A stretch of DNA of 64,000 bases. Source: CAG-217 sp963638105. GTDB lineage: Bacteria; Bacillota; Clostridia; Oscillospirales; Acutalibacteraceae. The notes beneath the pieces were generated by a model. The model searched no databases. It worked only from the letters and a program-made list of their open reading frames with translations, and was not told where the DNA came from. Shown here piece by piece: positions 23,855-32,519 of this stretch. Position 1 is the first letter of the stretch, and each line of letters opens with the position of its first letter. The stretch covers positions 1 through 64,000 of the forward strand of contig CAVHPP010000003.1 of the NCBI GenBank assembly GCA_963638105.1. Direction: 5' to 3'. The translations under genes and the position numbers were made by a program.

Positions 23855-26314
23855 TCAGTCCGCAGCAGGAGCCGCAGGCTGTTCTTCCTTGTTTGTATCG
23901 GCCGGCGAATCAAAGGTAAACGCACCGTCCTTGTAGTCCACCGTCACCGTGCCGTGGATCTTATCCTCCAGCAGCAGCTCGGACAGCGGGTCCTCAATTT
24001 GGGTCTGAATGGCCCGGCGCAAAGGCCGCGCGCCATACACCTTATCAAAGCCCTTATCTGCCAGCGCATCTACCGCCGCGTCTGTAAAGGAAGCCTGCAC
24101 ATCCAGGTCTGCCAGTCGCTTGTTCAAGGTCTTTAACATCCGGCGGGCGATCTCCTGAATATCCTGCTTCTCCAGCTGGTTGAACACTACGATCTCATCC
24201 ACACGGTTCAAAAACTCCGGCTTAAAGGTCTTTTTCAACTCCTCCATCACCAGATCCTCAATGGTCTTGGCTGCGTCCTTGCCGTCGCCAAAGCCCAAGG
24301 CCTGACGACTGTCGGTAATCTTAGACGCACCCACATTGGAGGTCATAATGATCACTGCGTGCTTAAAGCTGACCTTGCGGCCCTGAGAGTCGGTAAGCAC
24401 ACCGTCCTCCAGGATTTGCAGCAGCATATTAAACACATCCGGGTGGGCCTTTTCGATCTCATCAAACAGAACCACGCAGTAGGGCTTTCTGCGGACTTTC
24501 TCCGTCAGCTGGCCGCCTTCGTCAAAGCCCACATACCCGGGAGGCGCACCGATCAGCTTAGAGACCGTGTGCTTCTCCATATACTCACTCATATCCAGCT
24601 TGATGATGGCATTCTCGTCCCCAAACATCGCCTCGGCCAAAGTCTTACAAAGCTCCGTCTTACCCACGCCGGTGGGGCCAAGGAAGATAAAGGAGCCCAT
24701 AGGACGCTTGGGGTTTTTCAGCCCGGCACGACCGCGACGAATGGCGCGGGCCACTGCAGATACGGCCTTATCCTGACCCACGATCCGCTGGTGTAGGATC
24801 TTTTCCAGCTGCAGCAGCCGCTGGGACTCCTCCTTGGTGATCTGCTGTACCGGAATACCCGTCCAGCCGGACACCACGGCGGCAATATCCGCAGGGGTCA
24901 CTTCTTTCACATCGTGGGAAGAAGTGTTCTTCCACTTCTCCTTTTCCTGATCCAGCAGGTCTTGCAGGCTCTTTTCCTTATCCCGCAGTTCTGCCGCCTG
25001 CTCAAAGTTTTGGCTGCGCACGGCAGCGGTCTTTTCTGCCGCCAGGCGCTTGATCTCCGTTTCCATCTCTTTCAGGTTCGGCGGAGCCGTATAAGCGGCA
25101 AGGCGTACCCGGGAGCAAGCCTCGTCAATCAGGTCAATGGCCTTATCCGGCTGGAACCGGTCGGCAATGTACCGGCTGCTCATCTTCACCGCGTTCTCAA
25201 TGGCGGCGTCGGTGATCTTTACCTTATGGTGCGCCTCGTACTTGTCCCGCAAACCTTTCAAAATCTCCACGGTCTGCTCCTCGGTCGGCTCGCCTACGGT
25301 CACCGGCTGAAAACGGCGCTCCAAAGCAGCGTCCTTTTCAATATTCTTGCGGTACTCGTCAATGGTAGTGGCACCGATCACCTGGATCTCACCACGAGCC
25401 AAAGCTGGCTTTAAGATATTGGCGGCGTCCGTTGCGCCCTCGGCAGAACCGGCGCCCATCAAGGTGTGTACCTCGTCGATAAACAGAATGATGTTGCCGG
25501 CTTGCTTTACCTCGTCCATGGCCTTTTGAATCCGCTCCTCAAAGTCGCCACGGTACTTTGTGCCGGCCACCATAGAGGTCAGATCCAGCGCCACGATCTT
25601 CTTGCCTTCCAGCAGTTCCGGCACCTCGTGCTTGACGATCTTCAGCGCCAACCCCTCGGCAATGGCGGTTTTACCAACGCCCGGCTCACCGATGAGGCAG
25701 GGATTGTTCTTGCTGCGGCGGGACAAAATTTGAACGACCCGCTCAATTTCCTTTTCACGGCCGATCACCGGGTCGATCTTACCGGCCTCTGCCAGCGCGG
25801 TCAGGTCACGGCCAAACTCGTCCAGCGTAGGCGTCTTGGTCTTGCCCTTTTTGCCGGCGGTCTTGCCGTCCGGCTGGGACTCCTGACCGGAGAACAGCTG
25901 CTCCACCAGCGCCTCCGGGCGCACGCCCAGCGCCAACAGGAACTTGTAGCCATAAGAATCCGTTTCCTTAAGCAGCGCCAACAGCAGGTGCTCCGTGCCC
26001 ACAAAGGAATGCATCATGCCACGAGCGATCTGGAACGCCAGCTCCAGCATACGCTTAAACCGCGGGGTAAAGTCATCCGGGGTCAACCGGGTAGGCTCCC
26101 CTACGCCAATATTCTCCTTGATGAGCTTTTCCACATCTTCGGTTTGCACGCCGCTTTCACTTAGCGCCTGGGCGCCCAGGCCGGAGTCTTCTTTCAAAAT
26201 GCCCAGCAGCAAGTGCTCGCTGCCGATATAATTATGGCCCAACTCCTCTGCGGAAGTAATGGCCAGGTTGATCACATGGTTTGCTTTTTCGGTAAAGTAG
26301 TTAAATCTATACAT
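23855..26314 (-). CDS. clpC: ClpC protease ATPase subunit
   Basis: 819 residues of the class I Hsp100 type: two Clp N-terminal repeats (1-145), a first AAA+ domain with GEPGVGKTA, a middle coiled region with a UVR-like motif (QNFEQAAELRDKEKSLQD, typical of ClpC), and a second AAA+ domain with GPTGVGKTE. A ClpP-binding loop (VGAPPGYVG region and downstream) is present. It unfolds proteins for ClpP, including those arginine-phosphorylated by McsB. It is the last gene of the ctsR operon, starting 49 bp after mcsB with AGGAGG. Confidence 0.95.
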   Translation of the reverse strand: MYRFNYFTEKANHVINLAITSAEELGHNYIGSEHLLLGILKEDSGLGAQALSESGVQTEDVEKLIKENIGVGEPTRLTPDDFTPRFKRMLELAFQIARGMMHSFVGTEHLLLALLKETDSYGYKFLLALGVRPEALVEQLFSGQESQPDGKTAGKKGKTKTPTLDEFGRDLTALAEAGKIDPVIGREKEIERVVQILSRRSKNNPCLIGEPGVGKTAIAEGLALKIVKHEVPELLEGKKIVALDLTSMVAGTKYRGDFEERIQKAMDEVKQAGNIILFIDEVHTLMGAGSAEGATDAANILKPALARGEIQVIGATTIDEYRKNIEKDAALERRFQPVTVGEPTEEQTVEILKGLRDKYEAHHKVKITDAAIENAVKMSSRYIADRFQPDKAIDLIDEACSRVRLAAYTAPPNLKEMETEIKRLAAEKTAAVRSQNFEQAAELRDKEKSLQDLLDQEKEKWKNTSSHDVKEVTPADIAAVVSGWTGIPVQQITKEESQRLLQLEKILHQRIVGQDKAVSAVARAIRRGRAGLKNPKRPMGSFIFLGPTGVGKTELCKTLAEAMFGDENAIIKLDMSEYMEKHTVSKLIGAPPGYVGFDEGGQLTEKVRRKPYCVVLFDEIEKAHPDVFNMLLQILEDGVLTDSQGRKVSFKHAVIIMTSNVGASKITDSRQALGFGDGKDAAKTIEDLVMEELKKTFKPEFLNRVDEIVVFNQLEKQDIQEIARRMLKTLNKRLADLDVQASFTDAAVDALADKGFDKVYGARPLRRAIQTQIEDPLSELLLEDKIHGTVTVDYKDGAFTFDSPADTNKEEQPAAPAAD

Positions 26315-26363
26315 GGTAAATCCTCCTTATCGCCTTGGTGCAAGAGGAAATTCCGCTCTCCTT

Positions 26364-27362
26364 TTACGCCAAAGCCTGCCGCACCAGTCCGGCGCGGATC
26401 TTATCCACTGCGTCGGCAGTTACTTCTGCCCCGGCAGCGGCCGCAATGGTGGCGTTCTGCACCTTTTGGATCAGTTCGCCTACATCACTATATGTTTTGC
26501 TGCTCTCGCCCAGAGAGATACCCAGGCGCAGCAGCGACACCAGGTCAAAAAACTCGTCCTGGTTCAGAGTACGAGCCATTTGCAGGGTACCCATCGCACG
26601 GTAAATACGATCCAAAAAGGCGTCTTGCTGTTGCAGCTGCTGACGCAGATTGCGCTCCTGGCGCACGATTTGGTCGCAAATGGCATTTACATTATCAATA
26701 GCCGCCTTTTCGGTAATGCCCAGTGTTACCTGGTTGGTCAGCCGATAAAAGCTGCCGTGACCGTCATAAAGGGGCTGCAGCGACAGTCCCAGCTTGCCGA
26801 TCATCACCGTCAACTGGTCAATGAGCCCTTGGCTTGCCAGCGCCGGCAGGTGCAGATCCAGCATAGCCTGCATGCCGGTGCCCAAATTGGTGGGCACTGC
26901 GGTCAAAAAGCCCAGGCGCTCATCAAAGGCAATGGGCAGCCGCTCCAGCAGGGCGTCATCCAGCTGATCCGCCTTGGCATAAGCGCCCTCCAGGTCCTGC
27001 CCGGCGGCACGCACCTGCAAGCGGATATGATCCTCCTCGCAAAGCATCACGCTGGCGCTGCCGTCCTTGCTGAGCAAAAAGGCGCTTTGATCCTTTTGCC
27101 GGGCAAAGCGGCGGCTGATCAGCTGCTGCTCCGCGTAGGCATACGCCTGCGCCGTAGACACGGCGCTTAAATCCACCAGATCGAATTCTCCGGCATAGGG
27201 AGAATTCTTCACGGCGGCAAAGATCTTCTTCACCGTGTTTCTGCGGATCTCGTTGTTCATACGAATGGGAAAGGGGGCGTCCGCCAAATTACGGGCCAGG
27301 CGCACGGTAGCGCCCACCACTACATCGGAATTTTTGCCCTCGCCGCTGTACCAGTTGTTCAT
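26364..27362 (-). CDS. mcsB: Protein arginine kinase McsB
   Basis: 332 residues, slightly shorter than the usual 350-363. The guanidino-kinase domain is recognisable: VRLARNLADAPFPIRM at the start, CEEDHIRLQ (active-site region) and GTGMQAMLDLHLP with NLGTG. It phosphorylates arginines on substrates that ClpC then degrades and requires McsA. It begins 2 bp after mcsA. Confidence 0.93.
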   Translation of the reverse strand: MNNWYSGEGKNSDVVVGATVRLARNLADAPFPIRMNNEIRRNTVKKIFAAVKNSPYAGEFDLVDLSAVSTAQAYAYAEQQLISRRFARQKDQSAFLLSKDGSASVMLCEEDHIRLQVRAAGQDLEGAYAKADQLDDALLERLPIAFDERLGFLTAVPTNLGTGMQAMLDLHLPALASQGLIDQLTVMIGKLGLSLQPLYDGHGSFYRLTNQVTLGITEKAAIDNVNAICDQIVRQERNLRQQLQQQDAFLDRIYRAMGTLQMARTLNQDEFFDLVSLLRLGISLGESSKTYSDVGELIQKVQNATIAAAAGAEVTADAVDKIRAGLVRQALA

Positions 27363-27364
27363 CT

Positions 27365-27916
27365 TTATTCCTCCGGCTTTAACTCTTTGATTTGGTCACG
27401 CAGCACCGCCGCGTCCTCGTAACGCTGTTCCTGCACCGCCTTGTCCAGTTCCGCCTGCAAGCGTTCCCGCTCACTTTGGGGCTTCTCTGCTGCCGGTTCT
27501 TTCGCCTTGGCGTTGTTCACCGGCTCCTTTTCCTCGGTGTAAGAAATATTCTTGCCGATATGGCGGGTGGCACCGTGGATCTTGCGAATGCTGGGTTCCA
27601 ATTTGTCAGCAAACCGGTCGTAGCAGTGGGCACAACCCACATTGCCGGTGTTGATAATATCGTTAAAGGTGGAGCCGCAGTAGTCGCAGCGATCCACGCC
27701 GGTGAGGGCGTTCATGGCTGCCAGCCCGGCTCCCAGGAAGTTGCCGAAGAAGCTGCCCTCAAACATAGAGCCAAGGCCCATATTGCTGTGCATGGGCTCT
27801 AAGACGCCTAACTTCTCGGCACAGTCCCGGCACAGGTGCATCTCGGTTACCTTGCCGTTGATATTCTGTTTAATATAAGTGGTTGCCTCGTTTTGATTGC
27901 AATGTTCACAACGCAT
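27365..27916 (-). CDS. mcsA: McsA, activator of McsB
   Basis: 183 residues from ATG 27916, which follows TAGGAGG. Zinc-binding cysteine pairs are CEHC (residues 3-6) with CRDC, then CDYC with CAHC, and a C-terminal UVR motif (RERLQAELDKAVQEQRYEDAAVLRDQIKEL). McsA binds zinc, activates the McsB kinase and responds to heat and metal stress. Its start lies 13 bp after the ctsR stop. Confidence 0.93.
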   Translation of the reverse strand: MRCEHCNQNEATTYIKQNINGKVTEMHLCRDCAEKLGVLEPMHSNMGLGSMFEGSFFGNFLGAGLAAMNALTGVDRCDYCGSTFNDIINTGNVGCAHCYDRFADKLEPSIRKIHGATRHIGKNISYTEEKEPVNNAKAKEPAAEKPQSERERLQAELDKAVQEQRYEDAAVLRDQIKELKPEE

Positions 27917-27929
27917 AACAAATAACCTC

Positions 27930-28379
27930 CTAATTGATGTATGCAAGCAGCATTTGTTTAAATTGACGGGCACGTATCTGGTCCAGCACCTGCTCGTCTA
28001 CGCCGTGCAGGTTCCACCCGGTGAGCGCCGATTCCATGATCTTGGCGCTGCGGACGTCCATCAAGCCCTGGTAGTGCAGGTTATACAGGTGGGCCTTGGC
28101 CGTCTTTTCATCTATGGCAGGGCCAATGGAGTTGATCAGCGCCATCAGCGCCTGGTCCTTGCTGTCGGCACGGGTAATGAGAATGCACCCGCCGCCGCCA
28201 CGCCTGGACTCAATGCGGTAGCCCTGCTCCGGTGTAAACCGGGAGGTGATCACATAATTGATCTGGCTGGGCACGCAGCCCACCCGCGCCGCCAGGTCGT
28301 TGCGCTGGATCTGAACGGTGGATTTGTTGTCATCAAACATATCGAGAATCATATCTGCGATCACATCACTGATCTTCAT
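27930..28379 (-). CDS. ctsR: CtsR transcriptional repressor of class III heat-shock genes
   Basis: 149 residues. The N-terminal winged helix (VQIQRNDLAARVGCVPSQINYVI) and the glycine-rich wing ESRRGGGGCI are hallmarks of CtsR. It represses its own operon and other clp genes, and is inactivated at high temperature and by McsB. Several copies of its heptad operator precede the gene. Confidence 0.95.
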   Translation of the reverse strand: MKISDVIADMILDMFDDNKSTVQIQRNDLAARVGCVPSQINYVITSRFTPEQGYRIESRRGGGGCILITRADSKDQALMALINSIGPAIDEKTAKAHLYNLHYQGLMDVRSAKIMESALTGWNLHGVDEQVLDQIRARQFKQMLLAYIN

Positions 28380-28470
28380 TTTCCAATCACTTCCTATCTA
28401 ATGAAGGCAGAAAGCCCGGCGAGAGGGATACAGGAGCCGTTATTGATCTTGTGCTCGTTCACACTCTGAC

Positions 28471-28487
28471 TTTGACTTTCTTTGACC
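28471..28487 (-). promoter_or_regulatory. CtsR box 1
   Basis: On the minus strand GGTCAAAGAAAGTCAAA, an almost exact match to the CtsR heptad repeat (A/G)GTCAAA-NAN-(A/G)GTCAAA, just downstream of the predicted transcription start. Confidence 0.85.
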
Positions 28488-28497
28488 TTCTGTCATC

Positions 28498-28526
28498 ATA
28501 GTAGCACAAAGGTCAGAGAAAGTCAA
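28498..28526 (-). promoter_or_regulatory. Sigma-A promoter of the ctsR operon
   Basis: On the minus strand TTGACT (28526-28521), a 17-bp spacer and TACTAT (28503-28498). A degenerate CtsR box in the opposite orientation (28511-28527) overlaps the -35 box and faces box 1, forming a large imperfect palindrome. Confidence 0.75.
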
Positions 28527-28533
28527 GAACTTT

Positions 28534-28550
28534 TTTGACTTTTTTTGACC
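28534..28550 (-). promoter_or_regulatory. CtsR box 2
   Basis: On the minus strand GGTCAAAAAAAGTCAAA, a second perfect pair of heptads immediately upstream of the -35 box. A weaker third copy (AGTCAAT then AGTCAAA) lies at 28610-28626. Confidence 0.8.
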
Positions 28551-28648
28551 TTCCCGGAGAGTATGCCCGATTTTTGGCTTGGTTATGCGGAATTTTAGCA
28601 TAAATATTTTTTGACTTTCATTGACTTTTGCAAAAATGCACCCAAAAA

Positions 28649-28674
28649 AGCGCCGATCTTTGACCATCGGCGCT
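28649..28674 (-). terminator. Terminator of the YjcZ-like gene
   Basis: Perfect 9-bp stem AGCGCCGAT / ATCGGCGCT with an 8-base loop followed by TTTTT on the minus strand, isolating the ctsR operon from transcription upstream. Confidence 0.85.
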
Positions 28675-28749
28675 ATGGGTACTCCCCTATTTTTTGATCT
28701 TATTATGTACGGCAAGGCATGCCGTGCACACCTTGCGCCGACCGGATAA

Positions 28750-28878
28750 TCAGCAGCCGCAGCCACAGTCATTACCGCAGCCGCAGTTACCGAAACCGCC
28801 GCAGAGCAACAGGATGATAATCAAAATCACGATCCAGGAAGATCCGCAGCCGCAACCGTTATTGCAACCACAACCCAT
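28750..28878 (-). CDS. Tiny Cys/Gly-rich membrane protein, YjcZ-like
   Basis: 42 residues from ATG 28878, preceded by GGAGGT. The layout is a GCGCNNGCGCG head, one hydrophobic helix (WIVILIIILLLCGGFG) and a NCGCGNDCGCGC tail. This matches the general form of the YjcZ/high-cysteine small proteins of spore formers, where the central W-hydrophobic helix is flanked by Gly/Cys runs. Eleven cysteines in 42 residues suggest metal binding or cross-linking. Role unknown. The gene has its own terminator and lies between the SDR gene and the ctsR operon. Confidence 0.7.
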   Translation of the reverse strand: MGCGCNNGCGCGSSWIVILIIILLLCGGFGNCGCGNDCGCGC

Positions 28879-29007
28879 AACCGTAGTACCTCCTTTCGCC
28901 TTTCTAAACCATACTATGAAAGACGGCAAAAGGTGTGACAGAGGGCGCAGAAAAGCCGCGCACATCCCCTACGCGGCGCCCCTGCGCCCTACGCTCATTT
29001 TATTATA

Positions 29008-29676
29008 TTATACAATACCGCCGTTGACCCCCAACACCTGACCGGTCACATACGGACTCTCTGCCAGGTACAGCACGGCCTCTGCCACCTCCCGGGGTGT
29101 GCCCAGTCGACCCATAGGCACCTCGGCCTCCAGCTCTGCTCGGTCAAAGCAGGCATTCATACGGGTGTCAATGATTCCCGGCGCCACACAGTTGACGGCA
29201 ATGCCCTCCGGCGCCAGCTCCTGGGCCAGCGCCCGGGTAAAGCCGATAACCCCGGCCTTGCTCATGGAATACACCGTCTCGCAAGAGGCGCCCACCTGCC
29301 CCCACATAGAGGACACATTGACGATAGACCCGCTATGACGGCGCAGCATATCCACCGCTGCCGCCCGGCTGCATAGGAACACGCCCTTGCAATTGACCCC
29401 CATCAGAGCGTCATAGTCCTCCGTTGTAGTGTCCTGAATTTGGCGGATCAGGCTGACCCCGGCGTTATTCACCAGCACATCCACCGTGCCCACCGCGGCA
29501 AACAGCCGTTCCACCGCCGCCGGGTCCGTAATATCGCAAGGGATCGCCGTCACCCCCGGCAACTCCGCCGCCGTTTGGTGCACCGTCACAAACACACGAT
29601 AGCCCTTTTCTGCAAACAGCTGCGCCGTAGCCGCTCCAATGCCGGTAGCGCCGCCGGTTATTAAAACTTGTTTCAT
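29008..29676 (-). CDS. Short-chain dehydrogenase/reductase
   Basis: 222 residues. The NAD(P)-binding motif TGGATGIG is near residue 7, NNAG near 90, and the catalytic Ser-Tyr-Lys are in VNVSSMWG and YSMSKAG. The overall form is FabG-like (classical SDR), but slightly short and without fatty-acid genes nearby, so it is better left as an SDR of unknown substrate. It is divergently transcribed from the 29772 gene with overlapping promoters. Confidence 0.85.
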   Translation of the reverse strand: MKQVLITGGATGIGAATAQLFAEKGYRVFVTVHQTAAELPGVTAIPCDITDPAAVERLFAAVGTVDVLVNNAGVSLIRQIQDTTTEDYDALMGVNCKGVFLCSRAAAVDMLRRHSGSIVNVSSMWGQVGASCETVYSMSKAGVIGFTRALAQELAPEGIAVNCVAPGIIDTRMNACFDRAELEAEVPMGRLGTPREVAEAVLYLAESPYVTGQVLGVNGGIV

Positions 29677-29691
29677 ACAATCACCGTCCCC

Positions 29692-29720
29692 AGTTTAGCA
29701 CAAACGGTTGTATTTTTCAA
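29692..29720 (-). promoter_or_regulatory. Promoter of the SDR gene
   Basis: On the minus strand TTGAAA (29720-29715), a 17-bp spacer and TAAACT (29697-29692). It overlaps the divergent promoter at 29708-29736. Confidence 0.6.
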
Positions 29721-29736
29721 CGCAATCCGATATAAT
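29708..29736 (+). promoter_or_regulatory. Promoter of the 29772 gene
   Basis: TTGTAT (29708-29713), a 17-bp spacer and TATAAT (29731-29736), overlapping the SDR promoter on the other strand. Confidence 0.7.
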
Positions 29737-29771
29737 AAGGGGAGAACCAACGGAAAAGGTGATTTTTGTAT

Positions 29772-30266
29772 ATGGAAAAAGCATTTTATACCATCTCCCT
29801 TTATGTGGACGAGGACGAGAACCTGATCGGCATTCCCTGCGGCGAAAGCGACAAGTACGGCATAGCGGATATTGATAAGGTGCATCTGCTGAAAGCACCG
29901 TACAGTGAGGAACGGCTGGAGCAGTTTATTGAGGAAGTGATTGACTCCTGCTACTCCAAGAAGCACAATGACCAGAGCGACCTGTCCACCATTGAGAAAT
30001 ATACCAAGAAAAAGGGCTTTGTGAACGCCACGGCGGACTACACCCTGATCTCTATTGTAAAGACCGCAGAGAATTACAGTCTAATGCCCACCTTTAACGA
30101 CTTTGAGCGGGGACCGGTGGTGATCGATGACGACGAGCACATTTTGCCCAACCCCTACTCTGCCGGCGAGCTGGCCCAGGTGATCAACGGCTATATCCAG
30201 GTGTATGTTAAGGCCAACATGTTCTATAAAGAACAGCAGGAACTGGAAAACGAAAAGAAAAACTAA
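29772..30266 (+). CDS. Conserved hypothetical cytoplasmic protein
   Basis: 164-165 codons; ATG 29772 is preferred over the TTG at 29766 because AAAGGTG lies at better distance. I do not recognise the family. The protein is acidic and soluble, with no signal peptide or membrane helix. It opens with beta-strand-like text (KAFYTISLYVDEDENLIGIPCG) and ends in a Lys/Glu helix (EQQELENEKKN). It is transcribed alone between its own promoter and terminator. Confidence 0.7.
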   Translation: MEKAFYTISLYVDEDENLIGIPCGESDKYGIADIDKVHLLKAPYSEERLEQFIEEVIDSCYSKKHNDQSDLSTIEKYTKKKGFVNATADYTLISIVKTAENYSLMPTFNDFERGPVVIDDDEHILPNPYSAGELAQVINGYIQVYVKANMFYKEQQELENEKKN

Positions 30267-30274
30267 GAAATAAC

Positions 30275-30320
30275 AAAAGCCGCCCCTGTGCGATCACGCA
30301 GCATAGGGGCGGCTTTGTTT
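30275..30320 (+). terminator. Terminator of the 29772 gene
   Basis: Long stem AAAGCCGCCCCT / AGGGGCGGCTTT with an 18-base loop, then GTTTTG. Confidence 0.85.
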
Positions 30321-30330
30321 TGTCCGTTTT

Positions 30331-30590
30331 ACAAACGGCGGGAGCAAGCCCCCGCCCTACGGTTATATTCATCCTTATGGGGCAACTGTTTTGAATACGA
30401 AAAAGACCGGTAGGGGCGGATATTATCCGCCCGCCTTAAATGTCAACAATGTAGGCCGCATTTATCCCCTCAGTCAGCAAAGCTGACAGCTCCCCTTACA
30501 ATAAGGGGAGCCTTTTTGTGTATAATCAGCCTTCCTTGTAAAGGGAGGTAAAAAGATTTATCGTAGGGGCGGCAATCTGCCGCCCGCTTT
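30331..30590. repeat. Cluster of intergenic palindromic repeats, copy 1
   Basis: Four imperfect GC palindromes follow one another: one near 30334-30361 (CGGCGGGAGCAAGC / CCCGCC type), GTAGGGGCGGATATTATCCG at 30410, a CAGTCAGC...GCTGAC unit with AAGGGGAGCC at 30465-30517, and GTAGGGGCGGCAATCTGCCG at 30562. The same families recur near 41500 and 44500. There is no gene in this 393-bp gap. Confidence 0.8.
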
Positions 30591-30613
30591 TTTTCACCTT
30601 GCAAAACGCCATC

Positions 30614-30644
30614 AAAAAAGCGGCACCCCGTAAAGAGGTGCCGC
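30614..30644 (-). terminator. Terminator of the SCP2/aminotransferase/transketolase operon
   Basis: 8-bp stem GCGGCACC / GGTGCCGC followed on the minus strand by TTTTTT, 15 bp past the last stop codon. Confidence 0.85.
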
Positions 30645-30659
30645 AAGGCGTTTAGGAAA

Positions 30660-31454
30660 TTAAGAGGCCAGGTCGCCCACGATCATCATGTAATCACCGA
30701 TCATGGCGCCGAACTCCGGCGCGCCTTCCATGATGAGCTGCTTATCCTTGGTCATCTGGAGCATATCGCCGGTGCCAAGCAGGATCATCAATGCATGCTG
30801 GGCGGTGTCGAACTTCATACAGAAGAACGGCTTGGAGCGCTTATACTCCCCACGGCCGGCACGGGACTTGCCTGCCTTAATGCGCAGGTAAGCGGTGCAC
30901 TCCGGGTGACCCTCCACAGCCCACTGGTACACGCGGTCCGGGCTCTTGGAAGTCCATTCCCGAATGTCCGGGTGACCCATTTTGTTCAGCTGGCTGATAC
31001 CGGAGGACAACAAATAAAAATACAGCTTGGTCAGCAGCAGACACAGCTGCTCATCTTCCGGCGGTTCTTTAATCCCCAGCAGAGAACTCATCTTCAGCAG
31101 TACCATCATAAATTTGATGAACTTGCCAAAGCTCTTGATCTTCATCTTGGGCAGGGCGCTCATATTGCCCTTGAAAAACGCATTCATCTTCTCCATAGAA
31201 GAGAACTGCAATTCGGCGTCAATCTTCTGCTGCCCCAGGTACTCACCCAGTTTGACCGTCCACTCTCCATCCTCGATGATAAAGTGGATCGCCTCTTTGT
31301 CCTGTGCGTTAGCCATAGCAGAAACCTGGTATACGGCGTTGACGCCCTCAAATTTCTTCTTCAGCTCCGGCACATCGTTGGCGATGGTCTTCAGCAGCGG
31401 CAAGGCGCCGGTCATAAACACCTTGTTGGTGTAGCGTGTGGTATCACTTGCCAT
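30660..31454 (-). CDS. SCP2-like protein, operon-distal copy
   Basis: 264 residues without signal peptide. The central part (TVKLGEYLGQQKIDAELQFSSMEKMNAFFKGNMSALPKM) has the pattern of SCP2 sterol-carrier-like domains: an amphipathic strand set, a motif in which a residue class is removed by cell of repeated F/L positions, and a 'fraction of ligand pocket' helix. The second half carries a ThiD-like all-helical tail ending LIMEGAPEFGAMIGDYMMIVGDLAS. It is a distant paralog of the first gene of this operon and shares the tail with a fragment at 1122-1280. SCP2 domains bind hydrophobic ligands such as acyl chains. The family call is from pattern and is moderate in strength. Confidence 0.6.
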   Translation of the reverse strand: MASDTTRYTNKVFMTGALPLLKTIANDVPELKKKFEGVNAVYQVSAMANAQDKEAIHFIIEDGEWTVKLGEYLGQQKIDAELQFSSMEKMNAFFKGNMSALPKMKIKSFGKFIKFMMVLLKMSSLLGIKEPPEDEQLCLLLTKLYFYLLSSGISQLNKMGHPDIREWTSKSPDRVYQWAVEGHPECTAYLRIKAGKSRAGRGEYKRSKPFFCMKFDTAQHALMILLGTGDMLQMTKDKQLIMEGAPEFGAMIGDYMMIVGDLAS

Positions 31455-31502
31455 ACTGGCACATCCTTTCTTGATTTTGAAGTTTTAACATCTGTGCGCG
31501 AA

Positions 31503-32516
31503 TTAGAATTCGTCGTCCCAAGCGTCGTCCGCTTCAAAATCGGCGTGCATCACTTCGGCAATGGTGTCGGCAATGCCGTTGGCGTCGATCTTTGCAAGAG
31601 ACATCAGGTCCTCGTGCAGACCGATGGTGGAGAATTCATCCTGATGGCCCAGCATCCGCATAACGCAGGCCTTGCCGCTCTTGGCAACCACCTCGGCAAC
31701 AGCGGTGCCCAGACCGCCCATCACGGTGTGATCCTCTACGGTGATAATCCGGCGCGTGTCCATAATGGCGGACATCACGGCTTCCTCATCCAAAGGCTTA
31801 ATGGTATGCATATTCAGCACACGCACCTTCAGTCCGGCGTCGGCCGCTGCCATCTGGGCAGCCTGCATGGCCTGATACACGCAGGAACCGCAGGCAATCA
31901 CGGTAATATCCGTGCCCTCGTTCATCACCTTGGCCTTGCCCACCTCAAAGGTGCACTCCTCCAACTTGGGATAAACGATCTGGTCAAAGCCGCGGTTGAT
32001 ACGAATATAAACCGGGCCGGGATAGCTGTACGCTGCCTTAACCGCGTGATACGTCTCTGCGCCGTCGCAGGGGCAGATCACGGTCATGTGGGGCAGAGAG
32101 CGCATGCACGCCATATCGATCAAAGAATGGTGGGTAGAGCCCGCCTGGCCGAATGAAGTACCCGCATGGGTAGCAATAATCTTAACCGGTACATTCTGAT
32201 AGCAAATATCCGTATGTACCTGGTCCAGGGAGCGGGCAGAAGCAAAAATAGCAAAGGTAGAGGCAAAGGGGATCAGCCCGTTCTGCGCCAGCCCGGCTGC
32301 CACGCCAAACATATTCTGCTCTGCAATACCCACATTGAAGAAACGATCCGGGAACTTCTCGCCAAACATACCGATCTTGGTGGATTTGCCCAGGTCAGCG
32401 GTCAGCGCCACCACTTCCGGGTGCTCCGCACCCAGCTCGCACAGCGCCTTGCCGTAATATTCCGCCGTAGAGAGGGCGGTGGTCTCCGTCATTGTATAAG
32501 TCATTCCGCTTGCCAT
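31503..32516 (-). CDS. Transketolase, C-terminal (pyrimidine-binding) subunit
   Basis: 337 residues. VGIAEQNMFGVAAGLA contains the glutamate that activates thiamine diphosphate; TADLGKSTKIG and the later PVYIRINRGFDQ are transketolase pyrimidine-domain features, followed by the regulatory-like C-terminal domain. With the N-terminal subunit just upstream (3-bp gap) it forms a split transketolase as found in many bacteria and archaea. It is inside the SCP2/aminotransferase operon and so may serve a special ketol transfer rather than the pentose phosphate cycle. Confidence 0.88.
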   Translation of the reverse strand: MASGMTYTMTETTALSTAEYYGKALCELGAEHPEVVALTADLGKSTKIGMFGEKFPDRFFNVGIAEQNMFGVAAGLAQNGLIPFASTFAIFASARSLDQVHTDICYQNVPVKIIATHAGTSFGQAGSTHHSLIDMACMRSLPHMTVICPCDGAETYHAVKAAYSYPGPVYIRINRGFDQIVYPKLEECTFEVGKAKVMNEGTDITVIACGSCVYQAMQAAQMAAADAGLKVRVLNMHTIKPLDEEAVMSAIMDTRRIITVEDHTVMGGLGTAVAEVVAKSGKACVMRMLGHQDEFSTIGLHEDLMSLAKIDANGIADTIAEVMHADFEADDAWDDEF

Positions 32517-32519
32517 GGC

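Noticed and set aside
30331..30590. CRISPR-like repeat array.
   Set aside because: The repeats are palindromes of different families, unevenly spaced, with no constant spacer length and no cas genes.
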